Shown one piece after another: positions 7,063 to 15,919 of a stretch of 31,825 bases of DNA; the stretch's first letter is position 1; every line of letters starts with the position of its first letter. Made by a program: the position numbers and the translations under genes. This stretch comes from Nitrospiraceae bacterium. GTDB lineage: Bacteria; Nitrospirota; Nitrospiria; Nitrospirales; Nitrospiraceae. Location: positions 1 to 31,825 of the forward strand of contig SYGW01000123.1 in NCBI GenBank assembly GCA_005800255.1, written 5' to 3'. The notes beneath the pieces are model-generated. The model worked only from the letters and a program-made list of their open reading frames with translations. It searched no databases and had not been told where the DNA came from.

Positions 7063-7190
7063 GGCAGGATGGTGAAAATGCCTTCCAGTTTCGTTCTTGG
7101 CTCATCGCAATCCTCAACGTACCCTACGGGTACGCTTCCGGTTGCGACTCGCCTGCGGCCTTGCTGGAAGCCATTTTGACCATCCTGTGC
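7063..7190. repeat. Long imperfect palindromic repeat, copy 2 (inverted relative to copy 1)
   Basis: This is the second copy of the element at 744-880, in opposite orientation. Its ends are CAGGATGG (7065-7072) and CCATCCTG (7180-7187), with inner arms CTTCCAG/CTGGAAG and a central CGTACCC...GGGTACG. It again lies exactly between two convergent stop codons (7053 and 7191). Confidence 0.85.
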
Positions 7191-8030
7191 TTAGTTCTCG
7201 CCTACTGATTCGATCAACGAAAGAGCTTGGTAGAGGTCCTGGTACTTCAGTTCATAGCCAAGTTCTGCTCGAAGCTTGGTATTGCTGATTCGTTTACCCG
7301 GTGAGAGGTCTTCTTGTGTTGCTGCCGGGATTACGCCCCAGCGTTGCTGGGCTGTTGCGCAGATCTCGTGCCAGGTATAAGGGATGCCGTCGCTGACGTT
7401 ATAGGCTTCGCCTGGCGTTCCTTTTTCGATTGCGGCCAGGCAGATTGCAGCCAGGTCCTCTCCATGAATCAGGTTTACGTATTTTCTCGATGGGCCGACG
7501 CGGCCTTGTGTGATCCAATCCAACGGGTTTCTTCCTGGTCCATAGATGCCTGCTACGCGCAGCAGGATGGCGCCGAGTTCGTTGCGTAAATATTCTTCTC
7601 CCTGTACCCGTGGTTTGGTCCGGTCGATCGGGGCCGCTTCGTCGATCCAGAGTGGGGGATAGTCGGTGGAATCGTCTGATACCTCGTAGGCGGAGGTGCT
7701 GCCGAGTACGACGAGTCGGTTGAATCGTGAACGTTGCGTCTTGGCCCAGGCCTGAACTGCTGCTAAGGGGCTGGCGGGAAAGCACCAGATGAGGTCTGCC
7801 CAGGCTGGCAGATGATCCCAGGTCGCAGGGCGGGCCAGATCGAACTCCAGACGCTGCGAGAGAGGCACCGTCGGAAGTTGCTGCGCCGGGTTCCGGCTGG
7901 TGCCCCAGGTGGTGGTGCCTCGCTGGACGGTCAGCGGCAAGATGAACCGGCCCGTATAGCCGCAGCCAAGGATGATCAGGGGCCGATCCGTCTGGCTGGT
8001 CTGTGCTTGTTTGTTGTTCTGTTGGTCCAT
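7191..8030 (-). CDS. NAD(P)-dependent SDR-family epimerase/dehydratase (YeeZ-like)
   Basis: This 279-residue extended/atypical short-chain dehydrogenase starts with a Rossmann nucleotide-binding strand, IILGCGYTGRFI (GxGxxG at about residues 22-27), and has the conserved VLGSTSAYEV and VRVAGIYGPGRNP-type blocks; the sequence here reads LLRVAGIYGPGRNPLDWI. The active-site YxxxK is degraded, as in the YeeZ-like atypical SDR group, so classical oxidoreductase activity is doubtful and a nucleotide-sugar or sensor role is possible. The C-terminal half with YVNLIHGEDLAAICLAAIEKG is typical of NAD-dependent epimerases. ATG 8030 has no strong Shine-Dalgarno. It is transcribed alone, convergent with the protease gene. 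Confidence 0.75.
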   Translation of the reverse strand: MDQQNNKQAQTSQTDRPLIILGCGYTGRFILPLTVQRGTTTWGTSRNPAQQLPTVPLSQRLEFDLARPATWDHLPAWADLIWCFPASPLAAVQAWAKTQRSRFNRLVVLGSTSAYEVSDDSTDYPPLWIDEAAPIDRTKPRVQGEEYLRNELGAILLRVAGIYGPGRNPLDWITQGRVGPSRKYVNLIHGEDLAAICLAAIEKGTPGEAYNVSDGIPYTWHEICATAQQRWGVIPAATQEDLSPGKRISNTKLRAELGYELKYQDLYQALSLIESVGEN

Positions 8031-8120
8031 TGCTGGTATCTTCCCATAGCACCGTGGGATGCGACAACGTGGAATCGATCCGGTCCAGCGCTATCTGCGT
8101 GAACTCTTTCAACAGTGGAC

Positions 8121-8158
8121 AATGGCCCATGAAACTGACAATGGTTTCAGGAGCCATT
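8121..8158. other. Nested inverted repeat in the divergent gap 8031-8248
   Basis: AATGGC (8121-8126) and TGAAAC (8130-8135) are followed by GTTTCA (8144-8149) and GCCATT (8153-8158), giving two perfect 6-bp stems separated by a 3x3 internal loop and capped by 8 nt. The 218-nt gap holds nothing else I can identify. It could be an operator for either divergent gene or a leader hairpin. Confidence 0.5.
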
Positions 8159-8248
8159 GATTTGTTTGCCTTTCATGACATGAATCCATTTCATCGGTTC
8201 TGCCTCTTACGTTCTACAAGGTGATCGTTACGGGCGAGGAGGAACGTT

Positions 8249-9061
8249 ATGGTGTCTGGAGATTTGGCTCGAGTAGGGTCCTATCTGTCCGTGCTGGGCA
8301 TCATGGCAACGTGGGAACTGCTGGCGCCGCGCCGGAAGTTGACTGCGTCGAAACTCTGCCGGTGGGGCGGGAATCTCACGATCGTGGTGTTGAATACGAT
8401 CATTGCCAGACTATTGTTTGCAGGAGGTGTCGCGGCGACGGCGGTGATGGCGCAGGAGCATGGCTGGGGTCTGTTGAACTGGGTCGATTGGCCGGCCTGG
8501 CTTGAAATGGGTTTGGCGGTGGTGTTGCTCGATCTGGTGATCTACTTGCAGCATCAGGTGTTTCATGGGGTCCCGTTTCTCTGGCGGTTTCACATGATGC
8601 ATCACTCAGATCTGGATTTGGATGTGTCCAGCGGGGTGCGGTTTCATCCGGTGGAGATGGTCATCTCGCTGCTGGTGAAGAGTGCGGCGGTGCTGGCCTT
8701 GGGGGTTGCTCCCTTGGCGGTGGTTGCCTTTGAGATCGTGCTGAATGGCACGGCCCTGTTCAATCACAGTAATGTGAGGATTCCCTTGAGCATCGAGCCG
8801 GTGCTCCGGTGGTTCATTGTGACTCCGGACATGCATCGCATCCACCATTCTGTGGACCCGCGCGAGACCAATAGCAACTATGGATTCAATGTGCCCTGGT
8901 GGGACCGGCTCTTCGGGACGTATTGCGCGGAACCGGCCTTAGGGCAATTGGGGATGAAGATCGGCCTTGAACATCTCGGCCCTCCGGTCTGTTTGAACCT
9001 GTTCATGATGCTGCGGTTCCCTTTTGTCGCGACGCTCGGGCGGTATGCTGGACGTACCTAA
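8249..9061 (+). CDS. Sterol desaturase / fatty acid hydroxylase superfamily membrane protein
   Basis: This 270-residue integral membrane di-iron protein has about four transmembrane helices. It carries the histidine clusters of the ERG3/hydroxylase superfamily: HQVFH (residues 102-106), HMMHH (115-119), a single His in RFHPVE and HRIHH near residue 200. These ligate two irons that insert oxygen into a lipid C-H bond. Bacterial members act on sterols, carotenoids, hopanoids or acyl chains; the substrate is not evident here. ATG 8249 is fixed by GAGGAGGAA about 6 nt upstream. It converges on the aas-like gene across a word-type inverted repeat. Confidence 0.88.
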   Translation: MVSGDLARVGSYLSVLGIMATWELLAPRRKLTASKLCRWGGNLTIVVLNTIIARLLFAGGVAATAVMAQEHGWGLLNWVDWPAWLEMGLAVVLLDLVIYLQHQVFHGVPFLWRFHMMHHSDLDLDVSSGVRFHPVEMVISLLVKSAAVLALGVAPLAVVAFEIVLNGTALFNHSNVRIPLSIEPVLRWFIVTPDMHRIHHSVDPRETNSNYGFNVPWWDRLFGTYCAEPALGQLGMKIGLEHLGPPVCLNLFMMLRFPFVATLGRYAGRT

Positions 9062-9063
9062 CC

Positions 9064-9149
9064 GTAAAAAGTAAGACGTGAAAGGTGAGACGTAGGGCCG
9101 CGGATTGTTTTGCCCGCAAAACTTTTACATTTGACGTCTTATGTCTCAC
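9064..9149. repeat. Inverted word repeat between convergent genes (same family as 2334-2404)
   Basis: The left arm contains GTAAAA (9064), AAGACGT (9073-9079) and GTGAGAC (9085-9091). The complements TTTTAC (9123), ACGTCTT (9134-9140) and GTCTCAC (9143-9149) follow in the same order, so alternative hairpins rather than one long stem are possible. The right arm overlaps the TAA of the aas-like gene. Positions 9074-9092 match the reverse complement of 2381-2399 at 18 of 19 bases. Confidence 0.65.
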
Positions 9150-12100
9150 GCACTCCCAGCCGTTCCATCGCGATTCGCTTCAGGCCTCGCAGGTCCATTT
9201 TCCCTGTGCCCAGTACCGGCAACGCTTCGACTTTGATGAAGTTCGTGCGTGAAGGAATAAAGAGGTTCGGCAGGCCGTTTGCCGCGAGCTTGGCGACGAG
9301 ACCGGGAATCTGCGCCTCCTTCAAGGTGTGAAGGACCGCGAGCTGCTCCCCCTTTTGTTCATCGGGAATGCCGGTGACGGCAAAAGTCTGTGTCTCCAGG
9401 CCGAGCGCCTGATGTAGCGCCTCTTCGACCTGCCCATGTTGAACCATTTCCCCGCCGATCTTGGAGAAGCGCGAGAGCCGATCCGTGATAGTCAGAAATC
9501 CGTCGTCATCCAGCGTGACGATATCGCCGGTGATGTACCAGCCATCGCGCAGGGCCTGGGCGGTCAGGTCCTCACGCTCCAAGTAGCCCTGCATGACGTT
9601 AGGACCTTTGACCAGCAACATGCCGGGCAGACCCGGCGGCAAGGGCGTGAAGCTGTCCGGATCGACGATCTGCACGGAGACGCCCGGTAGCGGTTGGCCC
9701 ACGGTTCCCCGCCTGGAGGCCGGTTGATAGTACCCGGCGGCCCGGAAGTCCGGACAATTGACGGAGATGACGGGGGCGCATTCCGTCACGCCGTAGCCTT
9801 CGATGGGGGCGATGCCAAACCGATCTTCAAAGGCCCGCGCGAGGCGGGCCGGCAGTTTCTCCGCGCCGGTCAGGACCACGCGCAGCGAACTGAATTGCTC
9901 TGGGGTGCAGCGGCGTTGATAGAGTTGGAGAAAGGTCGGCGTGGTGACGAGGAACGTGAGGCGGTAGCGGCGCACGAGCTCGCCGATGACGGTGACGTCG
10001 AGCGGGGAGGGGTGAAAGACCATGCCCGCGTTGTTGTGCATGATTAGCCAGAAGATGAGATAGCCGAAGGAGTGGAAGAAGGGCAGGATCCCCAGCACTC
10101 GTTCCCGTTGATAGAGGTGAAGCATCTGGCTGGCCCCCTGCACATTGGCGTCAATGTTGAAGTGAGACAGCATCACGCCTTTGGGCTCGCCGGTGCTGCC
10201 GCTGCTGAAGATGATGGTCGCGAGATCGTCCATCGTCAGCTGGGTCTTTTGCCCGCAGGCCAGTTCGATGAGCCGCGCCGGGGCGCAGAGGGCGAGGAGA
10301 CTCGCGGCGAGTTTCTGCCTTGGACCGATCCTGCGCGCCACGTCTTCCAACCATATAATTGACGGTCCGTCCGGCAGATCCAACTTGGCTTTCTCGACAA
10401 AGGTCCGGCTGGTGACGATCGTGCGGAGGTCCGCGAGCCGCACGGCTGCTTCAAGGCCTGCTTTGCCGACCGTGTAGCTCAGGTTCACGCTGGTCTTCCC
10501 ACAGAGAGGTGCAGCCACATTGACGAGTGCGGCCGCGACGGTCGGAGGGAGGAGGAGGCCGACATGGCGCTGGTCCATCCAGAGAGGCCGCAATGCTCTG
10601 GCGAGCAGGATGGAGCCGATCAGGGCCTGGAGCGACGAGACGGACTGGCGGGTTTGGTCCGCCATGGCGAAGCGGAAGGGATGCCGCCTCATGGCACGGA
10701 TGAAGGTCCGGTGCAGCGGGCAGCGGTCCTGTTTGCGGAGGCTCCAAGCTGCTTCGCCGAGAGAGCGAATGGCGCTGCGAATGTCATGGGCCGAGGTCTC
10801 TGGCGGAAGCGGAGCCCCGAATGAGACGGTCACAGGATAGGGAATCCGTTCCGGCATTTTTGAGAGAAATCTTCCTCGATTAAAGCTGAAGAGACTGCCC
10901 CAGATGCGATCCAGATGAACCGGAACGATGGGGGCGCTTCGGCCTTTCATGATCCGTTCGAATCCCCGGCGAAAGGGGAGCAGGGTGCCGGTTCTCGTGA
11001 TCTGACCTTCCGGAAAAATGCAGACGATTTCGCCCCTGTCGAGCGCCGCTCCTGCTTCGCGCAGCGCATGCAGGATGACGCGAAGTCCTCCCTGCGACGA
11101 AATCGGAATCATGCCGAGCAGCTTCATGAAGGGTTTGAGAATCGGCAATTCCGCATACTGTTCATCGACGACGAACCGGATCGGCCGGTCGAGGCTGGCG
11201 ATCAGCAGGAACCCGTCGATGAAGGATACATGGTTGGGAACCAGCAATGCGCCACCTTGGAGGGGGACATGCTCATGTCCGACAATCCTCAGGCGGTAGA
11301 GACTATTGGTGAGGACGGCCAAGACCGCTCGGAGCAACGCATCCGGCAGGAGCCAGAGCGCCCAGCCAGTGCCGATGACGGTGAACGAGGCAGTGGCGAG
11401 AAAGATTCCGGTCGTGGAGACCCCACTCTGGGCCAGGGCTCCTGCTCCCAGCGATCCGAGCAGAATGCCGGTGAAGACGCAGGTGTTTTCGAAGGCGATG
11501 ACCGAGCCCCGGCGTTCGTTCGGCGCGCGCCATTGGATGAGGGCATTGAGCGGCACAAAGATCAGCGCACTGGCCAGGCCCAGCAGGCCCATGAGTACGA
11601 GCGTTGCCGGCAAGTCTGGTGCGAGAAAACCCACGGCGGACAATAGGATAGCGACTCCGGCCGCGCCTAGCGGAATCAACCCATATTCCACGCGGGCCTG
11701 TGACCATCGTCCCACCAGTTTGGCGCCAAGACCGATTCCAATGGAGAGAGTCATGAGCGGCAGGCCCGATTGCCAGTCCGACAGGCCCAGGACTGCCTTG
11801 ACATAGATCAGAATGTTTTGGGCGAAGAGGCTGGCGATGGTCCAGAAGAAGACTGCACCAATCACCGCGAGGCGAAGCATCCGGTCTGACGCCAGCGCCG
11901 ACCAGGCTCCCTGAAGGGTATTGCGGAGACCGCCTGTTGATCGCGCCGCGGGAACCGGGGGAATGGTCCAGGCAGCAGCCAATCCGGCGAGCGCGAGGAG
12001 CGCGAGGCCCAGCGGAGCCAGCCAGAGGGAGGGGCCGGAGAGGAACAATAGGATGCCTGGCGCGGCGGTTCCAGTGAGGATGGCCAGGAACGTCCACATT

Positions 12101-12579
12101 TCAAGCTGCCCGTTGCCTGCCGCCAGTTTCTCGTGCGGCAGGAGTTCGGCCAGAATGCCGTATTTGGCCGGGCTGAATAACGCGCTGTGGATGCCCATAC
12201 AGCCCAGCACGGTCAACGGCAGGATGCCTCCGGCTGGATTGCTCCAGAGGGCTGCGGTGGCCGAACCCATCAAGAGCACCTCCACCGACTTCATCATGAT
12301 GATGATGGTGCGTTTGCTGACTCGATCGGCCAGGACACCGGCGACGATGGAGATCAGAGCCAGCGGGAGGGTGAAGACGATAAAGGCCAGGGCCGTCTGG
12401 GTTTGCGCGGCGGTTTCAAATTCCGGTCCCGGTGCGATGGTGCCGGCGAGTTGCCGGATGGCCAGCAGGGCCACCATCAGCTTCCAGGCATTGTCGTTGA
12501 AGGCGCCGATGAACTGGGCGATGAGCAAGCCGCGGAGAGGCTGGGGGGGCGAGGGGCTTGTGCTGATGGGTGTCGTCAC
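9139..12579 (-). CDS. aas: LplT-PlsC-acyl-ACP synthetase fusion (lysophospholipid transporter / 2-acyl-GPE acyltransferase)
   Basis: This is a 1146-residue three-part protein. Residues about 10-410 form a 12-helix MFS domain of the LplT lysophospholipid flippase type (GLLIAQFIGAFNDNAWK at the start). Residues about 430-620 are a PlsC acyltransferase with the NHVSFID (Hx4D) and FPEGQITRTG motifs. Residues about 650-1146 are an AMP-forming acyl synthetase with TIIFSSGSTGEPKG, GYGVTECAP and TGDIVTLDDDGFLTITDR. Together they would bring lysophosphatidylethanolamine inward, activate a fatty acid on ACP and re-acylate the lipid; in E. coli this takes separate LplT and Aas proteins. The GTG at 12579 is chosen because it lies just after the upstream stop with TAAGG nearby, although the frame stays open inside the upstream gene. 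It forms an operon with the MutS-like gene. Confidence 0.88.
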   Translation of the reverse strand: MTTPISTSPSPPQPLRGLLIAQFIGAFNDNAWKLMVALLAIRQLAGTIAPGPEFETAAQTQTALAFIVFTLPLALISIVAGVLADRVSKRTIIIMMKSVEVLLMGSATAALWSNPAGGILPLTVLGCMGIHSALFSPAKYGILAELLPHEKLAAGNGQLEMWTFLAILTGTAAPGILLFLSGPSLWLAPLGLALLALAGLAAAWTIPPVPAARSTGGLRNTLQGAWSALASDRMLRLAVIGAVFFWTIASLFAQNILIYVKAVLGLSDWQSGLPLMTLSIGIGLGAKLVGRWSQARVEYGLIPLGAAGVAILLSAVGFLAPDLPATLVLMGLLGLASALIFVPLNALIQWRAPNERRGSVIAFENTCVFTGILLGSLGAGALAQSGVSTTGIFLATASFTVIGTGWALWLLPDALLRAVLAVLTNSLYRLRIVGHEHVPLQGGALLVPNHVSFIDGFLLIASLDRPIRFVVDEQYAELPILKPFMKLLGMIPISSQGGLRVILHALREAGAALDRGEIVCIFPEGQITRTGTLLPFRRGFERIMKGRSAPIVPVHLDRIWGSLFSFNRGRFLSKMPERIPYPVTVSFGAPLPPETSAHDIRSAIRSLGEAAWSLRKQDRCPLHRTFIRAMRRHPFRFAMADQTRQSVSSLQALIGSILLARALRPLWMDQRHVGLLLPPTVAAALVNVAAPLCGKTSVNLSYTVGKAGLEAAVRLADLRTIVTSRTFVEKAKLDLPDGPSIIWLEDVARRIGPRQKLAASLLALCAPARLIELACGQKTQLTMDDLATIIFSSGSTGEPKGVMLSHFNIDANVQGASQMLHLYQRERVLGILPFFHSFGYLIFWLIMHNNAGMVFHPSPLDVTVIGELVRRYRLTFLVTTPTFLQLYQRRCTPEQFSSLRVVLTGAEKLPARLARAFEDRFGIAPIEGYGVTECAPVISVNCPDFRAAGYYQPASRRGTVGQPLPGVSVQIVDPDSFTPLPPGLPGMLLVKGPNVMQGYLEREDLTAQALRDGWYITGDIVTLDDDGFLTITDRLSRFSKIGGEMVQHGQVEEALHQALGLETQTFAVTGIPDEQKGEQLAVLHTLKEAQIPGLVAKLAANGLPNLFIPSRTNFIKVEALPVLGTGKMDLRGLKRIAMERLGVRET

Positions 12580-12580
12580 A

Positions 12581-14461
12581 CTATGCCTTAGACTGTGTGT
12601 CCTGCGAGGTTCCTGGGACCGGCAACCCTTCCAGCTGCATGATCCGCAGCGCGTTGGTTGTGGGGCAGGGGCCCGGCCTGAGCTGGTAGTCGAAGAGCAG
12701 TTCGCCTGCTGCCACCGTTTCCTGGAAATGGGCATTGGTCACGCTCGGGACGCTGCGCTCCAATTCCGTCAATTCCAAATCGTGGGTGGTGACAAGGCCG
12801 AAGCCGTGGCTTGTGGCTAGGGCGGTGATGAAGGAGTGGCTCCCGATCAACCGTTCACGATTGTTGGTCCCCTTGAAAATTTCGTCGATCAAGAAGAGCA
12901 CCGGCGGTTGGCTCCGGTCCGTCGCTTCGTCGAGCAATGATTTCAGCCGTTTCACTTCCGCATAGAAAAACGAGAGGCCTGCGTCGAGCGAGTCGTCCAC
13001 GCGGATGCAGCAGGCCATTCGCAGCCAGGTCCATTCGAATTGACTGGCGCAGACCGGGGCGCCGGCTTGCGCGAGGCACAGGTTCATGCCGATGGTGCGG
13101 AGGAAGGTGCTCTTGCCGGACATGTTGGAGCCGGTCACGAGCAGAATCTGACCGAGACCCCGGAGTGAGAAGTCGTTGGCCACGCGCGATGCAGCCGGGA
13201 TCAGAGGATGGACGAGGTTACGAGCGGTGCAGCGCACGGCGGTTCCATTTTGTTGGTTGTCGGATTGAAGGGATGACGGCCAGATATAGGCTGGGTGCAG
13301 ATGGGCGAAGGTGCCCAAGGCTGCCGCCGCTTCGACCTCTGCGAGCCGATCCAGCCAGAGGGGCAGGCGATCACGGATCTGATCCTGAATCTGGCCCAGC
13401 TTCCTGACGTACCAGAGGTCCCAGGGACAGAGGGCATTCGCGGCCAGGTGCACGAGCGGATGGGCTTTGATGCTGACGGCATGGAGTATCTTCGTGGCCT
13501 GCCGGATCAGGCGGAGCGGCGTCTGGTCGCTGTTGGCGAGGGGAGCCCAGGTGCTGGCGAGGGCCGAGGGAGACCGTTTCGCGTGGCGGTCGATGTATCC
13601 GAGGACCTTGCCGAGTTTTTCTACTTCATGGTGCAGGCCCACCGCCTGTTCGAGCAGTTCTTCTCCCTGGTCCGTGAAGAAATAGAGCAGGGCGTAGAGG
13701 CCGAAGGAAAACATCCAGTAGCCCGGCAGCCAATTCAGCAGTGCGGCGAGCCCGAGTCCTGCGGTGGTCGCTGCGAGGAGGGCTTGCAGGGGCAGGATGA
13801 TATGCAGCCGGGGGATCTCCAGACGATGTTGCAGCACCGCAGCTAAGCGATGGCCGTCGATTTCCTGCTCTCCGAGCAACCGGGCTTCCAGCGTGAGACG
13901 ATCTCGAAAGAGTGGACGTGCCGTCAGTTCGCGAACCAATGTCTGGCGCGCGGCCCATTCGTCTTGGGCCGGAGGTTGCGTGAGCAGCCAGGAGGCCAAG
14001 CGTTCGCGACCCTGTGAAGAGACCGTGGTATCGAGCAGGTGGAATAATGAATGGGGGCCGACGAGATCCAGATCCTTGGCGTAGAGATGGTTGTCCGGCG
14101 CGGCAGAGGCCCGTTCGGGGAGCCGGTCCCAGTCGAGGCGGAGGCGGGCCAGATGGGTCTGTTTGATATGTTGCCATTGGCGGAGCCGATGAATCCGCTG
14201 TTCCAGCCTGGTATGATAGCGGGCCACGAGCAGGAAGAGGGCGAGGAAGCTGCCGAGCGACAGATTGCCGGCCTGGTACCAGCCGAGCCTGTAGAGGGTG
14301 ATCGTGCAGAACAGCGCGGTCACGAAGAGGATCAAGCGCCAGCGCGTGAGCGTGGCGCTGGCCCGATGACCCTGCACGAGCAATCGCGAAGTTCGGCTCA
14401 GCAGCCGCTGCAGCGTCTGTTCGCGCGAAGAAGTTTCTGGGGAGCGTCGGTTGTCCTGCAT
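12581..14461 (-). CDS. Membrane-anchored MutS-family (domain V) ATPase
   Basis: This 626-residue protein has the MutS core and ATPase domains. Walker A is GSNMSGKST (residues 444-452), Walker B is LFLIDE (522-527) followed by IFKGTNNRER, and the family TTHDLELTEL block lies beyond. It lacks the mismatch-reading N-terminal domain. Instead there are membrane-like segments near residues 40-95 (LILFVTALFCTITLY and LGSFLALFLLVA) and again near 220-270, suggesting the ATPase is tethered to the inner membrane. Such MutS relatives are widespread but poorly characterised and are not the canonical repair enzyme. ATG 14461 has AAGG about 11 nt upstream; a longer frame reaches 14554 but would overlap the start of prmA. 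The stop is one base from the aas-like start, so the two are coupled. Confidence 0.82.
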   Translation of the reverse strand: MQDNRRSPETSSREQTLQRLLSRTSRLLVQGHRASATLTRWRLILFVTALFCTITLYRLGWYQAGNLSLGSFLALFLLVARYHTRLEQRIHRLRQWQHIKQTHLARLRLDWDRLPERASAAPDNHLYAKDLDLVGPHSLFHLLDTTVSSQGRERLASWLLTQPPAQDEWAARQTLVRELTARPLFRDRLTLEARLLGEQEIDGHRLAAVLQHRLEIPRLHIILPLQALLAATTAGLGLAALLNWLPGYWMFSFGLYALLYFFTDQGEELLEQAVGLHHEVEKLGKVLGYIDRHAKRSPSALASTWAPLANSDQTPLRLIRQATKILHAVSIKAHPLVHLAANALCPWDLWYVRKLGQIQDQIRDRLPLWLDRLAEVEAAAALGTFAHLHPAYIWPSSLQSDNQQNGTAVRCTARNLVHPLIPAASRVANDFSLRGLGQILLVTGSNMSGKSTFLRTIGMNLCLAQAGAPVCASQFEWTWLRMACCIRVDDSLDAGLSFFYAEVKRLKSLLDEATDRSQPPVLFLIDEIFKGTNNRERLIGSHSFITALATSHGFGLVTTHDLELTELERSVPSVTNAHFQETVAAGELLFDYQLRPGPCPTTNALRIMQLEGLPVPGTSQDTQSKA

Positions 14462-14521
14462 GGTCGCTTCGACCTTACTGGATGGGCCTGACTCCGTCAA
14501 TAATGAAGAGGACAGGGTGTC

Positions 14522-15394
14522 ATGGCACAGGACTGGATTGAGGTCACGATTCATACCGATATCGATGCGGGCGAACTGTTAGGCGCTTTGTCGGACCCCT
14601 TCGCGCAGGGGGCCTGGCAGGATGGTGGGACGGTTCATCTCTATTGGCCGGGCGACCGGTGGAGCGCCGATCATGTGGCGGCGCTTCGTGCCGTGCTGCA
14701 ACAATTCGGTGATGCAACGGCTGAACTGTCAGTCCGGCCGGTGCCGGATCGGGATTGGAATAGGCAATGGGCTCAGTCGGTCCGGCCGATCAGGATCGGA
14801 CGGAGGATTGTGATCAGGCCGAGCTGGGAGACGACGACATTGCAGGCGGGGGACATTGAAATTGTGCTCGATCCGAAACAGGCCTTCGGGACCGGGCACC
14901 ATGCGACGACCAGGATGTTGCTCGAATGGCTGGAAGAACTGATTCATGGCGGCGAGGCCGTGCTGGATGTGGGGTCTGGGAGCGGCATCCTGGCGATGGT
15001 GGCCTTGCGGCTGGGAGCTGCCTCGGCCCTGGGGGTGGAATGCGACCCTGTCGCGGTGGACTGCGCGAGGGATTATGCACGCGAGAATGGCTTCGGTCAG
15101 GAGTTGGAATTAGTCTGCGGGACGCTGAGCGATGTGGGGGGGCGGATCAAGCCGGATCTGGTGTTGGCGAATCTCGATCGGCAGACGCTGCTCTTGTTGT
15201 GCGATGAACTCGCGCCCTATGTGAATCATGGCGCGCGGCTGTTGCTGTCCGGCGTGCTGCTCGATCAAGAAGCAGAAGTGCTTGCGGCATTCTCCAAGGT
15301 TGGCGCCTGCTTCTTTCGACGGCGGGAACAGGATGGGTGGGTGGCGCTGGAGTTGCTGAGGGCTGAATCCTGCGAAGGGGCAGCGCGTGACTGA
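14522..15394 (+). CDS. prmA: Ribosomal protein L11 methyltransferase
   Basis: This 290-residue SAM-dependent enzyme trimethylates amino groups of ribosomal protein L11 before or during 50S assembly. An N-terminal L11-recognition domain (about residues 1-60) is followed by a linker and the catalytic domain. The diagnostic block DPKQAFGTGHHATT is at 117-130 and the SAM loop VLDVGSGSGILA at 147-158. The usual NxxxxP-like catalytic strand appears as LVLANLDRQTL. Length matches the family (E. coli 293). It is divergent from the MutS-like gene, with 60 nt between starts, and overlaps the next gene by 8 nt. Confidence in the product is high. Confidence 0.92.
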   Translation: MAQDWIEVTIHTDIDAGELLGALSDPFAQGAWQDGGTVHLYWPGDRWSADHVAALRAVLQQFGDATAELSVRPVPDRDWNRQWAQSVRPIRIGRRIVIRPSWETTTLQAGDIEIVLDPKQAFGTGHHATTRMLLEWLEELIHGGEAVLDVGSGSGILAMVALRLGAASALGVECDPVAVDCARDYARENGFGQELELVCGTLSDVGGRIKPDLVLANLDRQTLLLLCDELAPYVNHGARLLLSGVLLDQEAEVLAAFSKVGACFFRRREQDGWVALELLRAESCEGAARD

Positions 15395-15872
15395 CATGGA
15401 ACGACCGTCTCATCCCTGCCTGTACCAGGTTAATGTGTCAGATGGGGGTGTGCCGAAACGTCCGGTCCAGGAAGCGATGATCGCCAAAGCCGGCGTCGAG
15501 GGCGATCGGCAACGAAATCTCAAAGTGCATGGAGGGCCTGATCGGGCCGTCTGCCTCTTTTCGCGTGAATTGCTTGAGCGGCTGCAAGAAGAAGGTCATC
15601 CAATCCAGGCTGGGTCATCGGGGGAGAATCTGACGTTGGCCGGGGTGGAGTGGGGCCTTATCAAACCCGGCGTGACGTTATCGATCGGGCCTGACGTGCA
15701 GCTGGAAGTGACGAGCTACACGGTTCCGTGCAGTCATAACGCCCAGTGGTTTCAGGACGGGGACTATCACAGGATCTCTCAGAAGAAGAATCCCGGTTGG
15801 AGCCGAGTCTATGCGAAGGTGTTGCGTGCAGGGCTCGTGCGGCCTGGCGATGCCGTAGAGGTAAGGAACTGA
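15387..15872 (+). CDS. MOSC domain-containing protein (YiiM-like)
   Basis: This 161-residue stand-alone MOSC domain belongs to the molybdenum cofactor sulfurase C-terminal superfamily, proteins thought to carry or deliver sulfur to, or use, molybdopterin centres. Visible family features are AGVEGDRQRNLKVHGGPDRA near residue 36, a GENLTLAG block and the conserved cysteine in SYTVPCSHNAQW, followed by KNPGWSRVYAKVL. No beta-barrel partner or PLP domain is attached. The GTG at 15387 has GAAGG about 8 nt upstream and overlaps the prmA stop (GTGACTGA), so translation is coupled; ATG 15396 is an alternative. The substrate is unknown; nitro-oxygenated base detoxification, as for YiiM/YcbX, is one possibility. 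Confidence 0.85.
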   Translation: MTDMERPSHPCLYQVNVSDGGVPKRPVQEAMIAKAGVEGDRQRNLKVHGGPDRAVCLFSRELLERLQEEGHPIQAGSSGENLTLAGVEWGLIKPGVTLSIGPDVQLEVTSYTVPCSHNAQWFQDGDYHRISQKKNPGWSRVYAKVLRAGLVRPGDAVEVRN

Positions 15873-15919
15873 GAGTGGAGCGCAGGTTTCGGATGGTAGG
15901 GTTGGCTGGATGAGTGGTT

